A DNA stretch of 24,355 nt from an uncultured Lachnospiraceae bacterium (GTDB taxonomy: Bacteria; Bacillota_A; Clostridia; Lachnospirales; Lachnospiraceae), in assembly GCA_949957035.1 (NCBI GenBank), contig CATLIP010000002.1:1-24355 (forward strand), written 5' to 3'. Within the stretch, counting starts at the first letter, position 1; each line of letters starts with the position of its first letter. Position numbers and translations under genes: made by a program. A model generated the notes under the pieces. It was not told where the DNA came from. It did not search any database and worked only from the letters and a program-made list of their open reading frames with translations. Positions 14,694-21,640 of the stretch are shown piece after piece.

Positions 14694-16256
14694 CTACAAT
14701 AATTTTCTCCTTACACGGTTCATAAACGGCTGTACGCCAAGGGGAACCTTTTCTTCAATCCCCAGAATCAAGGGCAGAATATGATACGCCGAATCCATAC
14801 CCTTTCTCCTGAAATTACTGATACAGGAAGCACAATAGGTATAGAGCTCATCGCTTAGATTCCTTACTGACTCCGCCATCTCCTTTGAAAGCCCCGGCTC
14901 TTTCACGCCTGCGCATCCCCCAAGCCCGCAGCATTGGACCTTCCAAAACGGCTCCGTAACCGCTCCCTCCAAATACGCACAAAGCTTGCGAAACATTTCC
15001 TTTTTCTCTCTATCCGGACAGGGATAGTAGATGGGAAAGTTCTCTCTTATCACTGCCTTCCCTTCGCCCAGCTCCTTAAGTTTCTCATAAATCGTCACCA
15101 TAGGAAGCTTTAGTCTCCCCTTAAAAAAATGATAACAATTGGGACAAAGAATAATCAGCTCCTCTACTCCCTGTTCTCTCAGACGGGAATTGATTCTGTC
15201 AAGATACTCGTCAGACTCGCCCCTAATCCCAAGCTCATAGACCGGTTTCCCGCAGCAATCATAGACGGTCCCAATCCCATGCTTTCTCATAAGCCCTTCC
15301 AGATAACTTGTGGTCTTCGGGTAAAATGCCGGAAAATTACACCCCGGAAATAAGACCGACTGTTTCTTTCCTTTCCGGTAATTTGCAAATTTGTAGGGGC
15401 TTTTCTCCCACAGAAGTCCTTTGTAAGACGTCCTGTCTAAACGCATCTGCCTCATAAGAATGGCAATACGGGCCCCGTCTATATCCTTGGGACATACAGC
15501 CTTACATCTTCCGCACAAAAAACAGGAATAGGCAAGCTCGGGACGTTTCGCAAATCCCTCCAAATCCGCTCCATACTTCTCAAGGAAACGGCAGTTCCTC
15601 GTACATGCGCCGCAATGAATACAGCGGTCAGCTCCATACCATGCCATCAAATCTTCCTTTGTATCAATATCCCTTAATACTTGTCCCTCACAGACACGAA
15701 GTCCCGCCTTTTGAATCCGGCAAAGCGTATCCTCAAATACGGTATTGGTTCCGTAATGAGGCACGTCCCAGATATCGTCTCGTGCTTCCTTAAGGCCAAT
15801 CAGATAATATCCTCCATCCTCTGTAGGATTTATCACCACATCACAGCGCTTAAGCTGCTCAAAAGACTGCCGGAAAATATCCCCACTTATCTGGGGAATA
15901 TCCGTTCCTGTCAGAACAACCTGCTCGTACCCCATCTCAAAACTATCCTTAAAAGCCCGGCACATCCTCTCGCCCAGACCGTCCCCCTTCTGAGGGTAAA
16001 AGCCCTTAGCTCCCTTGATTAGCTTTCTAAGCCTCCCGGCTTCGTCTTCTGTCCTGTCACGGCCATTCTCCGCCGCGTTTCCCCCCGCATAATACACAAG
16101 AAGCTCTGCATCTACGCCCTTACATGCATTGGACGCATTGCGGATAAACTCGCTGTGCAAAGCCGCACATTCTTCTCCGGTTAAAAACGGCATCAGCCTT
16201 GTCTTGGTCTGCCCCGGTATGGGAACTCTGGTAAATAAAATGATTGCCCGTCGCAT
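14694..16256 (-). CDS. Fusion: DUF2064 (TIGR04282) transferase + 2x[4Fe-4S] + HdrD-like CCG modules
   Basis: 520 residues in three parts. Residues 1-205 are a TIGR04282/DUF2064 nucleotidyl- or glycosyl-transferase-like domain: FTRVPIPGQTKTRL (8-21), GTDIPQIS (117-124), DGGYYLIGL (147-155). Residues 210-260 hold two [4Fe-4S] motifs, with Cys at 212/215/218/222 and 245/248/251/255. Residues 300-485 hold two CCG modules: C306, C334-C335-G, C371xxC374; and C413, C442-C443-G, C475xxC478, as in heterodisulfide-reductase HdrB/D and GlcF. No signal peptide, so cytosolic or membrane-associated via partners. Start at 16256 has GGGAG five bases upstream; the longer frame begins inside the preceding gene without a site. 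In E. coli a separate Fe-S protein (YdjY) holds the matching gene position. A cluster-dependent redox step tied to a transferase is inferred. Confidence 0.85.
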   Translation of the reverse strand: MRRAIILFTRVPIPGQTKTRLMPFLTGEECAALHSEFIRNASNACKGVDAELLVYYAGGNAAENGRDRTEDEAGRLRKLIKGAKGFYPQKGDGLGERMCRAFKDSFEMGYEQVVLTGTDIPQISGDIFRQSFEQLKRCDVVINPTEDGGYYLIGLKEARDDIWDVPHYGTNTVFEDTLCRIQKAGLRVCEGQVLRDIDTKEDLMAWYGADRCIHCGACTRNCRFLEKYGADLEGFAKRPELAYSCFLCGRCKAVCPKDIDGARIAILMRQMRLDRTSYKGLLWEKSPYKFANYRKGKKQSVLFPGCNFPAFYPKTTSYLEGLMRKHGIGTVYDCCGKPVYELGIRGESDEYLDRINSRLREQGVEELIILCPNCYHFFKGRLKLPMVTIYEKLKELGEGKAVIRENFPIYYPCPDREKKEMFRKLCAYLEGAVTEPFWKVQCCGLGGCAGVKEPGLSKEMAESVRNLSDELYTYCASCISNFRRKGMDSAYHILPLILGIEEKVPLGVQPFMNRVRRKLL

Positions 16257-16266
16257 CGAATCTCCC

Positions 16267-16950
16267 TTACGTCTCTTCCTTTTCATTTCCCAAAAATTTT
16301 TTCTGGATTAGTATTCCGGCCGCCGTAACCAATACCGCAAGAACCCCGGCAGTCAGAAAATATTTCCACTTGTCTTCCGCTGCCGTAAGCCCTGCCGAAC
16401 CAATCGTAAAAAAGGATACCCCCGGCAGCATGAAGATAAAGGTGAATATAGAATATTTCCAAAATCCGATATCCGTAACCCCATAGGCAAAGTTCTGCAG
16501 ATTATAGGGAAAAATCGGAACCATTCTGGTAATCATAAGCACTATCATATCACTTTTCCCGTCTTCTGAAAACAGAAGCTTTTTTAGGATCTTATTTTTC
16601 TCAAGCATGGGTTTTACAGCATCTTTGAGAAAGAACCTTCCGACAAGAAATGCGAACATGGCTCCAAGAGTCGTAGCAGCCAAACACGCGAATATGCCCA
16701 TAACCGGACCAAAGAGGATTCCTGCCGCAACAGCAAAAGTAATACCCGGGAGCGCAAGCACCACACAGCCAATGACGGTTAGAACGATATAGATACAAAG
16801 CGCCCACAAGAAATGATCCTCCACCGTCTTTTTCAGAAACATGAGGTTATTCATATCAGACAAATAATCCGACCAGCCGAAATAATGATTCAAGATCAGT
16901 ATCAATATAATCATCACTACAAAGATCATCATCTTTCCATTTTTTTTCAT
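16267..16950 (-). CDS. TVP38/TMEM64 (DedA-like) membrane protein, YdjX/YdjZ-like
   Basis: 227 residues, multi-pass membrane protein of the VTT/SNARE-associated family. Signature regions: LPGITFAVAAGILFGPVMG with the conserved 'FG...G' re-entrant segment, LVGRFF, and the second half MITRMVPIFPYNLQNFAYGVTDI, with the conserved Arg-Pro-Phe-type loop. The protein ends in a charged tail (NEKEET). Its ATG overlaps the upstream membrane gene by four bases (ATGA), and the next gene starts ten bases after its stop. VTT proteins are proposed lipid scramblases or ion-coupled transporters; YdjX/YdjZ occupy the equivalent place beside an Fe-S protein in E. coli. The actual substrate is not established. 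Confidence 0.88.
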   Translation of the reverse strand: MKKNGKMMIFVVMIILILILNHYFGWSDYLSDMNNLMFLKKTVEDHFLWALCIYIVLTVIGCVVLALPGITFAVAAGILFGPVMGIFACLAATTLGAMFAFLVGRFFLKDAVKPMLEKNKILKKLLFSEDGKSDMIVLMITRMVPIFPYNLQNFAYGVTDIGFWKYSIFTFIFMLPGVSFFTIGSAGLTAAEDKWKYFLTAGVLAVLVTAAGILIQKKFLGNEKEET

Positions 16951-17375
16951 GACTTACCGGCCTTGCACAATTTCATGGCAGCAAAGGTCTTTGCCAACTG
17001 TACCACATTTGCCAATCCAATCAGCGGCAGCGCCAGATAATAGGAACGGATGATTTCCTGGGAAAAACAGAGCGTAAATCCAAGGTAAAACACTGCAAGC
17101 GCCATCATGAAAATTACCATATACAGCACCATCTTCCCATACTCTCTCCTGTGCTTTCCATAGTTTACCAAAAGCAGAACCGCCAGCACAAGCACCACGG
17201 CCACAGCCACATACCGCAGCGGCTCAATTGGAATGACTTCTTTTATTTTTGACATTTTAAATACAATCCAACGGTTCATTCCCAGCTTACGTTTGGCAAA
17301 ATACTGGACTATATATGCTCCCGCAAGCAACGCTGCTATAAGCAAATCCGAGATTATATAAAGTACTTTTTTCAT
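16947..17375 (-). CDS. Small conserved-looking membrane protein, unknown function
   Basis: 142 residues with four predicted transmembrane segments (about 5-25, 53-72, 81-100, 112-130) and basic loops (KRKLGMNR, GKHRREYGK), suggesting a simple four-helix bundle. I do not recognise the family. A longer frame starts at 17429, but it would run through the hairpin at 17401-17424. The ATG at 17375 has GGAG five bases upstream and is preferred. Overlap with the TVP38 gene indicates tight co-expression. A single Cys-containing segment (TLCFSQ) and a C-terminal Cys near LCKAGKS are the only notable side chains. It may be an accessory subunit for the neighbouring TVP38 or rhodanese proteins. Confidence 0.78.
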   Translation of the reverse strand: MKKVLYIISDLLIAALLAGAYIVQYFAKRKLGMNRWIVFKMSKIKEVIPIEPLRYVAVAVVLVLAVLLLVNYGKHRREYGKMVLYMVIFMMALAVFYLGFTLCFSQEIIRSYYLALPLIGLANVVQLAKTFAAMKLCKAGKS

Positions 17376-17396
17376 AGCTTCTCCATACCCTTTATG

Positions 17397-17424
17397 AAAA
17401 GGGGCATGCTGAAAAACATGCCCC
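17397..17424 (-). terminator. Intra-operon hairpin terminator/attenuator
   Basis: On the minus strand GGGGCATG (17424-17417), an 8-base loop and CATGCCCC (17408-17401) are followed by TTTT. It lies 22 bases after the YnjE-like stop and 22 bases before the next start codon. A short U-run suggests partial termination, so the rhodanese would be made in excess over the downstream membrane, Fe-S and ABC components. Confidence 0.65.
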
Positions 17425-17446
17425 GACATTTTACTTCCCTGTTTGA

Positions 17447-18580
17447 TTATTCTGCTGCCGCCTTGTCTGTCGGAAGCTCGCTTACTGTAGTATGCTCACA
17501 GTCATCGCCGGCCGGGTCTCCTACCTGAACCGGATAATCGGGCTTCATCTGCCATTCATACCAGCCGCCGTCATAGACGGAAATATCGTCATATCCGTTC
17601 TCATAAAGTACCAAGAACGGAACCGTTGCACGCCAGCCTGTACCGCAGTAGAAGGAAAGATGGTTGTCCAGCGTAAAGTCACAGTCCTCCCATACCTTCT
17701 TAAAGCCTTCTAAATCCTTGACTACTCCGTCTGCATCTGTAAAGTCAGCCACATCGAACGCTGTCTGAGCGCCTTTGCCCCATACCGCTCCTTCCGGCTC
17801 GCCGCCTCTTTCAATATAATTATAACCGCTTGACTTTCCAAGCCATTCTTCTTCGCTTCGGATACTTACAAGCTTGAAGTTATCATCATTCTCAAGCCTG
17901 TCCTTTGCATCCTCAATGGATACCCAAAATTCCGGATGTGCAGGAACCGTCGTTCCGAAGCTCTCTGCCTTCGTTCCTTCATTGACATCCGTCTCTAATT
18001 CATAGCCTGCCTTCTCCCATGCGTTAAGGCCGCCGTTCAAAATCTTCACATCCTCAACGCCTGCCCAGAGATAAGCATATGCCACACGGCCCACGCCTGA
18101 AACATCCTCACCGTAGAGAATCACCTTCGTGTCCTTGGTAATGCCGTGGGAAAGCATATAGGACTCGACCTCCTCAGGTGTAAGAAGGTTATAAGGTTTC
18201 TCCTCCGTACCTTCCGCATCCTCTACCTCTGTATCGCCTACCAGAATAGCGCCTGGAATATGTCCCTTCTTATAGGACTCGCTGTCATCCAACACACCGG
18301 TGTACGTAACCTCTGCAATCACTGCATCTTCATAGCCCGCCTGTTTTCCGTCAATGACGCTTTTCACCCATTCCGGCGTAACATAAACCGTTCTCTGCTC
18401 CACCGGTTCTACATCCGCCGTATCCTCTGACGCATCGTCTGTGGCATCTTCCTCCTCTTTCTGCTCATCCGCAGTATTCTCAGGCGCTTTGTCTGCATCG
18501 TCTGAATTTGAACTGCATCCTGCGGCAAGGGTAGCCACTACTGCCATACTTAGTAGTACGCTTAAAAATCTCTTTTTCAT
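17447..18580 (-). CDS. Rhodanese-family sulfurtransferase lipoprotein, YnjE-like
   Basis: 377 residues. Signal peptide with lipobox (LAAGC, Cys22) predicts anchoring on the outside of the cell. An acidic linker (about 24-62) precedes tandem rhodanese domains. The first domain has lost its cysteine (VILYGEDVSGVGR at the active loop), while the second holds CGTGWR (312-317, Cys312), the loop sequence known from E. coli YnjE, a sulfurtransferase. Expected to carry persulfide sulfur on Cys312; the physiological donor and acceptor are unknown. Heads the operon that runs to YnjD. Region 18694-18737 upstream has a promoter-like pair and a palindrome. AAGGAG-like site (GGAGAG) precedes the ATG. E. 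coli places ynjE last in the cluster; here it is first. Confidence 0.9.
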   Translation of the reverse strand: MKKRFLSVLLSMAVVATLAAGCSSNSDDADKAPENTADEQKEEEDATDDASEDTADVEPVEQRTVYVTPEWVKSVIDGKQAGYEDAVIAEVTYTGVLDDSESYKKGHIPGAILVGDTEVEDAEGTEEKPYNLLTPEEVESYMLSHGITKDTKVILYGEDVSGVGRVAYAYLWAGVEDVKILNGGLNAWEKAGYELETDVNEGTKAESFGTTVPAHPEFWVSIEDAKDRLENDDNFKLVSIRSEEEWLGKSSGYNYIERGGEPEGAVWGKGAQTAFDVADFTDADGVVKDLEGFKKVWEDCDFTLDNHLSFYCGTGWRATVPFLVLYENGYDDISVYDGGWYEWQMKPDYPVQVGDPAGDDCEHTTVSELPTDKAAAE

Positions 18581-18693
18581 AATGAACTGCTCTCCTTCAC
18601 AGATAAATATTTAAAATATCCTGCCCCATAAGCTTTCTCTATCATATTTCCCACATTTCAGAGATACATGCAGCAGACATATTTCGATTTTTT

Positions 18694-18737
18694 ATTTTAT
18701 CATGCAAAGAGACGACCGTCTAATCAATAATATTGAT
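18694..18737 (-). promoter_or_regulatory. Candidate promoter with overlapping palindromes upstream of the YnjE-like gene
   Basis: A perfect 15-base palindrome ATCAATAATATTGAT (18723-18737) overlaps a -35-like TTGATT (minus, 18727-18722). Directly next to it is a second palindrome, AGACGACCGTCT (18710-18721). -10-like GATAAA/TAAAAT lies at 18701-18694, but the spacer (20-22 bases) is long. The dense dyad symmetry suggests an operator for a regulator; which family is unknown. Confidence 0.35.
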
Positions 18738-18771
18738 ATCTACATATCATTTATAGATTTCACCAATATAT

Positions 18772-19335
18772 CTACACTGCCTGCCGCTTCACTGTCTCCA
18801 GCGCCTTTGCAACAGGCGGCAGGGATATTATCACTAAGGTAACAATTCCTTCAGCTCCAAGATAACTTCCCTGATACAAAGAAGAATATACCCATGGATT
18901 CATCCCTTCCGGCGCATAGGCTGCAAAAAAGAATACACCTGACAGGGTTGAGAATATAAATCTTCCCATTACACCCACAACATACCCCACATGAAGTCCG
19001 TATTTTCGGCCGCTGAAAAACCCTGACAGGCCCAAAGCGCCGAAAGCAAGGGGGTAGTCAAAAAGTACCTGAGGAACCGACATCATATACGGGTCAATAA
19101 TAAACTGCAGAAACCCGTAACCTACCCCGGCAAGAAGCCCATAACCGACTCCGAACCAATTACCAATCAGACAGATAAACAACATGGATAACAGTGTGAC
19201 CGAACCGCCCATCGGCATCTCCCATATCTTAATGTAGGAGGTGACCATCGCAAGCGCGATTCCCATAGCAGAAAAAACAAGTTTTTTGACAGCAGAAGAC
19301 GCACTCCTGCCTTTGACAGAATGAATTTGTGACAT
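18772..19335 (-). CDS. thiT: ECF transporter S-component, thiamine-specific (ThiT)
   Basis: 187-residue integral membrane protein with about six helices that binds thiamine and partners with the shared EcfA/A'/T energising module encoded elsewhere. Typical ThiT segments are present: WEMPMGGSVTLLSMLFI near the N-terminus, YGLLAGVGYGFLQF, and LFDYPLAFGALGLSGFF in the middle. The specificity call is firmly supported by the TPP riboswitch immediately upstream. ATG at 19335, GGAG nine bases upstream. Its stop is about 190 bases before the YnjE-like gene, on the same strand and with no clear terminator between. Confidence 0.93.
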   Translation of the reverse strand: MSQIHSVKGRSASSAVKKLVFSAMGIALAMVTSYIKIWEMPMGGSVTLLSMLFICLIGNWFGVGYGLLAGVGYGFLQFIIDPYMMSVPQVLFDYPLAFGALGLSGFFSGRKYGLHVGYVVGVMGRFIFSTLSGVFFFAAYAPEGMNPWVYSSLYQGSYLGAEGIVTLVIISLPPVAKALETVKRQAV

Positions 19336-19349
19336 TATGAAATTCTCCT

Positions 19350-19437
19350 TTCCTTACGCCGGCATTACCCGGATCAAGTTTTAAGGGTCTGTATGCTATC
19401 CATACATCTCAGCCGTTATTCAGCACCCCTGTGTGAC
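19350..19437 (-). promoter_or_regulatory. TPP riboswitch (THI element)
   Basis: Read on the minus strand, the leader contains the conserved core: GGGGTGC, then GGCTGAGAT, a variable hairpin (GTATGGATAGCATAC), ACCC, then CTTGATCCGGGTAATGCC and GGCGTAAGGA. This is the thiamine pyrophosphate aptamer. The 3' end of the aptamer runs almost directly into the GGAGA ribosome binding site of thiT, and no terminator hairpin with a T-run follows, so control of translation initiation is more likely than transcription attenuation. Confidence 0.95.
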
Positions 19438-19443
19438 ATATAC

Positions 19444-19472
19444 AGGATAATTCCATATTCTGAAAAAGTCAA
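19444..19472 (-). promoter_or_regulatory. Promoter of the riboswitch-thiT transcript
   Basis: TTGACT (minus, 19472-19467) and TATCCT (19449-19444) are separated by 17 bases. Transcription would begin close to 19437, right at the 5' edge of the aptamer. The -35 overlaps the stop codon of the kinase-fold gene upstream. Confidence 0.7.
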
Positions 19473-20479
19473 GCAAAAAATGAGGTTTCTATCTTTTGTA
19501 GGAATCCGTCCTCCAGATAGGCTTCTATTTTTTGAAACGTCTCTTCATTGCGAATCAGGCGGTCCGGCTCCTGATACTGTACCCATGCCATGGCGCACCA
19601 AGTAATGCCACGAAGACAGGTAATCGGAATAAATAACCTCAGCCTTTCCTCTATGCCCCGCACATCATATCTTCCTGCGACATACATCTTATACTGCCGG
19701 ATAAATCTATCCATTTCTTCCTTTTCCAGAATGACGTCCGTCTTCCAGAAGGTTGTGGTAGGCGCAAGGAAGTGTCCCAAGTCCTGTACCGGGTCCCCAT
19801 ATAAGGGCTTTTCCCAATCCACCAGATAATCAGGCCTCCCACCTCCATTGATTAAAAAATTTCCTGAGTTCAGCTCTGTGTTAATGCAACATCTATATCC
19901 GTCATACTCACCTTCACTGTCAAGCATCCGCCGGCCGCTCCTTAACATCTCCTCGATTCTTTTCTTCTTTCCCATCTCCCCAAGGGGTGATTGATAGTAA
20001 TTCTGTGCCATCTCATTACATTCGTCAAGAATCGCCTGAAGAGGATTCTTTGGCATAATAAGCCCACAGTCCCCTGTCACCGGAACACTATGTATATCCC
20101 CAAGGCACGAAGCCGCATATTCCATCTCCTTCCTGTAATCAAGGGCATGCCCTTCTAGGTACTCCATCACCATAACGCCATAATCCAGATACTCTCTGCT
20201 TCCGTCCACATACACCGCCTGCGGAGTCCTTCCTGACGCCTCTAACAGTTTCAACGCGTGATATTCGTATCCAATCTGGTCCTCAAGATGCATCTGACTC
20301 CCTGTATTTACTCTGAGAAGAAGCCTTTTCTTCCAGATTGGATGTAAAAATTCATAGTTAATATTATATTCCCCCTGTGCCAAAAGCCTGCACTCAATCT
20401 CTTCACTTTTGGGAAGCTCTATTCTCTCTTTAAATTCCTCTCTTTGAATGTATTCTCTTAATCCTTCGATTCTTTCCAT
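19469..20479 (-). CDS. APH/choline-kinase-fold protein with altered catalytic loop
   Basis: 336 residues, aminoglycoside phosphotransferase / choline kinase superfamily. N-lobe: nucleotide-loop-like GEYNINYEF (36-44), LLLRVN (53-58) and hinge VMEYLEG (104-110). In the C-lobe the Brenner-type loop reads NTELNSGNF (200-208). The usual HxDxxxxN therefore has His replaced by Asn200 and the catalytic Asp by Glu202, although metal-binding Asn207 and the DFG-equivalent Asp221 (LVDWEKP) remain. Either a weak or divergent kinase or a pseudoenzyme. It overlaps the preceding glycosyltransferase by 50 bases; no alternative start removes this. Ribosome site is only moderate (AAGGGTGAG), consistent with coupling. 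Substrate unknown; a sugar or aminoalcohol made by the adjacent transferases is possible. Confidence 0.82.
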   Translation of the reverse strand: MERIEGLREYIQREEFKERIELPKSEEIECRLLAQGEYNINYEFLHPIWKKRLLLRVNTGSQMHLEDQIGYEYHALKLLEASGRTPQAVYVDGSREYLDYGVMVMEYLEGHALDYRKEMEYAASCLGDIHSVPVTGDCGLIMPKNPLQAILDECNEMAQNYYQSPLGEMGKKKRIEEMLRSGRRMLDSEGEYDGYRCCINTELNSGNFLINGGGRPDYLVDWEKPLYGDPVQDLGHFLAPTTTFWKTDVILEKEEMDRFIRQYKMYVAGRYDVRGIEERLRLFIPITCLRGITWCAMAWVQYQEPDRLIRNEETFQKIEAYLEDGFLQKIETSFFA

Positions 20480-21623
20480 ATCGTCTCACCCTTCTCCCTA
20501 ATCTGCGCAGAGGTTCTGTCAGCTTCCAACTGGTTGAGCCTGCATATTCAGAAACCAACCCTTTCAATCTTCTATTCTCCTCCTTAAGCCCTGCAATCCG
20601 GTCTTGCTGCATCTCATATTCCTTCTTCCTCCATGGGTCGGGATATATATGCTCTTTTTGCATCTCATAGATTTCAAAAATGCTCATACCAAAATGCGTC
20701 CGGAGAACTTCCATTGCCCCCTCCCTATTCAGTACCCGGCAAAGCCTGTCCATCCCAATCGCCTTGGGATATTCCATTCCTCCATTACAGTTCATCAGCA
20801 GAAAGCATCTTTCAAACTCAAGCTCCAGATGGGACGAGGAGCCTGCATTTACGAAATCCTCCGCAAAATATTCTGTCAGCTGTTCGTCCGTCAGCCATTC
20901 CAGCAAATCCCGTCCGATTAAAACCTGTTGATTATAAGAACGAACCAGATGTTCTACTGTCGCGCTGCTGACCTGATTCTTCTCCCTGACATCCCATCGG
21001 TATCTAAGAAGTCTGTCTGGCATCACGTAAATAGGAAACCTGCTTACAATTCTGACCCACAGTTCAAAATCCGCCAGTTGGCAGTACATGAGATGAAATC
21101 CTCCAACCTTCTTAAAGACCTCTTTTCGAACCATTGCAGAAGGGTGGCATAAGGAATTGCCATACCGGAAGAAAAACCTCATACAGTCCTTCTGAGAATA
21201 AAATTGCCTTGCAAATGTATCTCTCATATCAGGACATTCATCCGTCACATCTCTTCCCTCATCGTCCATCAGAAATGCGGCTGAAAAGCAGGCTCCATAC
21301 TCCGGATTGGACTCCATAAACGAAACTTGCTTCTCAAGCTTCTCTGGAAGCCATTCATCATCACTGTTCATAAAAGCAATATAGTCCCCTTTGCAATGCT
21401 TAAGCCCGTAATTCGCCGCATAACAGTAGAACATATTCTCCTCTTGCTTCATATAGTGTATCCTGACGTCCGAATAAGACTTGACCAAGGCTTTTGAACC
21501 GTCTGTAGAACCATCGTCCACAATGATAAATTCCAAATCTTCATATGTCTGACCAAGAACACTGTTGATTGCCCGCCTTAGATATGGCTCTCGGTTATAC
21601 GTACACATTAAAACACTGACCAT
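20430..21623 (-). CDS. Family 2 glycosyltransferase with C-terminal coiled coil
   Basis: 397 residues. GT-A domain (about 1-230): SVLMCTYNR (3-11), VDDGSTD (35-41, nucleotide-sugar binding) and MNSDDE (85-90, metal-binding DxD equivalent). ADFELW, around residue 183, matches the usual acceptor-side 'ED.el' acidic motif. The last ~55 residues form a coiled coil (EMQQDRIAGLKEENRRLKG) followed by STSWKLTEPLRRLGRR, a tail common in surface polysaccharide transferases. The ATG at 21623 has GGGAGAG six bases upstream; an alternative ATG at 21638 has only a weak site. Lies directly after the TVP38 gene and overlaps the kinase-fold gene. Donor and acceptor unknown. Confidence 0.9.
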   Translation of the reverse strand: MVSVLMCTYNREPYLRRAINSVLGQTYEDLEFIIVDDGSTDGSKALVKSYSDVRIHYMKQEENMFYCYAANYGLKHCKGDYIAFMNSDDEWLPEKLEKQVSFMESNPEYGACFSAAFLMDDEGRDVTDECPDMRDTFARQFYSQKDCMRFFFRYGNSLCHPSAMVRKEVFKKVGGFHLMYCQLADFELWVRIVSRFPIYVMPDRLLRYRWDVREKNQVSSATVEHLVRSYNQQVLIGRDLLEWLTDEQLTEYFAEDFVNAGSSSHLELEFERCFLLMNCNGGMEYPKAIGMDRLCRVLNREGAMEVLRTHFGMSIFEIYEMQKEHIYPDPWRKKEYEMQQDRIAGLKEENRRLKGLVSEYAGSTSWKLTEPLRRLGRRVRRYGKNRRIKRIHSKRGI

Positions 21624-21640
21624 GTCTTTCTCTCCCATGC

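Noticed and set aside
14694..16256. Possibility that the DUF2064 and Fe-S parts are two genes read as one
   Set aside because: The frame is continuous with no internal ribosome binding site plus start near residue 205, and all cysteine motifs downstream are in frame.
16129..16311. Plus-strand frame across the TVP38/fusion gene junction
   Set aside because: Antisense shadow of two well-supported genes.
18694..18727. MerR-type promoter (long spacer with central dyad) upstream of the YnjE-like gene
   Set aside because: The spacer is 20 or more bases, but the dyad is off centre and the -10 is ambiguous; only recorded as a candidate operator region.
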